Source: Candidatus Stahliibacteriota bacterium (lineage in GTDB: Bacteria; Hydrothermota; Tepidihabitantia; B3-TA06). From it: DNA of 5,527 nt. Location: contig JAUVJT010000148.1 in assembly GCA_030592225.1 (NCBI GenBank), positions 1 to 5,527 of the forward strand, read 5' to 3'. The notes below the pieces were generated by a model that searched no databases, was not told the DNA's origin, and worked only from the letters and a program-made list of their open reading frames with translations. Below, piece by piece: positions 5,423-5,527 of this stretch (the stretch's first letter is position 1; the number at the start of each line of letters is the position of its first letter). Both the position numbers and the translations under genes were made by a program.

Positions 5423-5527
5423 GGTGATTATCCATGAAACCGGAGTGATTTGACAAGCTGCGAACTGATAAGTCCAAATAAGTCAGGAGCTTGTCTGTTA
5501 TTAAACCTGAATTCTAGCTCTTTGAGG
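5423..5527 (-). repeat. Right arm of the 105-bp perfect inverted repeat
   Basis: This is the exact reverse complement of 20-124 and reaches the last base of the window. The inner border at 5423 is again preceded by unrelated sequence, which supports an element terminus at GGTGATTATCC. It carries the transposase tail on the minus strand. Confidence 0.95.
5428..5527 (-). CDS. IS1595 (ISXO2-like) transposase, C-terminal fragment, runs off right edge
   Basis: On the minus strand this encodes the same final 32 residues (starting LKELEFRFNN, ending LRFHG, then TAA) as the frame at 3-119. It is cut only by the end of the window, so an intact gene may lie beyond. Both transposase 3' ends point into the window, so the flanking copies are inverted relative to each other. 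Confidence 0.75.
   Translation of the reverse strand, partial: LKELEFRFNNRQAPDLFGLISSQLVKSLRFHG

Overview
The window looks like a piece of a chromosome from an uncultivated Gram-negative bacterium. It carries a likely outer-membrane beta-strand protein and two housekeeping genes (yraN, comM) that are GC-rich, with strong sigma70-type promoters elsewhere. No ribosomal RNA or other taxonomic marker is present, so a phylum cannot be named; the short or leaderless 5' ends and the intergenic palindromes recall candidate-phylum metagenome contigs, but that is only an impression.

Layout, left to right: (1) 1-124, the 3' end of an IS1595/ISXO2-like transposase gene. (2) 188-649, an unrecognised beta-rich protein whose open frame runs back to the IS border, so it may be the surviving C-terminal part of an interrupted gene. 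(3) 680-1039, yraN. (4) 1121-2665, a complete comM (Mg-chelatase-like AAA+ ATPase). (5) 2665-2845, an unusual segment: about twelve degenerate 11-bp tandem repeats starting at the comM stop codon, then a second, diverged copy of the last eleven comM codons in the same reading phase. (6) 2865-4134, a visibly AT-richer two-gene operon: a DUF6978-like protein and a DUF1828/DUF1829 protein, overlapping by 8 nt and driven by a promoter whose -35 box lies inside the comM relic. (7) 4135-4393, an intergenic region with a perfect 20-bp palindrome and a good promoter. (8) 4394-5074, a six-helix membrane protein of unknown function. (9) 5144-5368, a decayed N-terminus of an IS30-family transposase, followed by a hairpin. 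(10) 5423-5527, a perfect inverted copy of bases 20-124, that is, the same IS1595-like 3' end on the opposite strand.

How it fits together: yraN and comM form a core pair linked to DNA processing and uptake. The DUF6978/DUF1828-1829 pair looks like an accessory cassette that arrived at the 3' end of comM, leaving a duplicated comM tail and a minisatellite. It is the best candidate here for an uncharacterised two-gene system, but no function can be read from sequence alone. Both window ends are the same insertion-sequence terminus, so the window may be a whole assembly contig bounded by IS copies.
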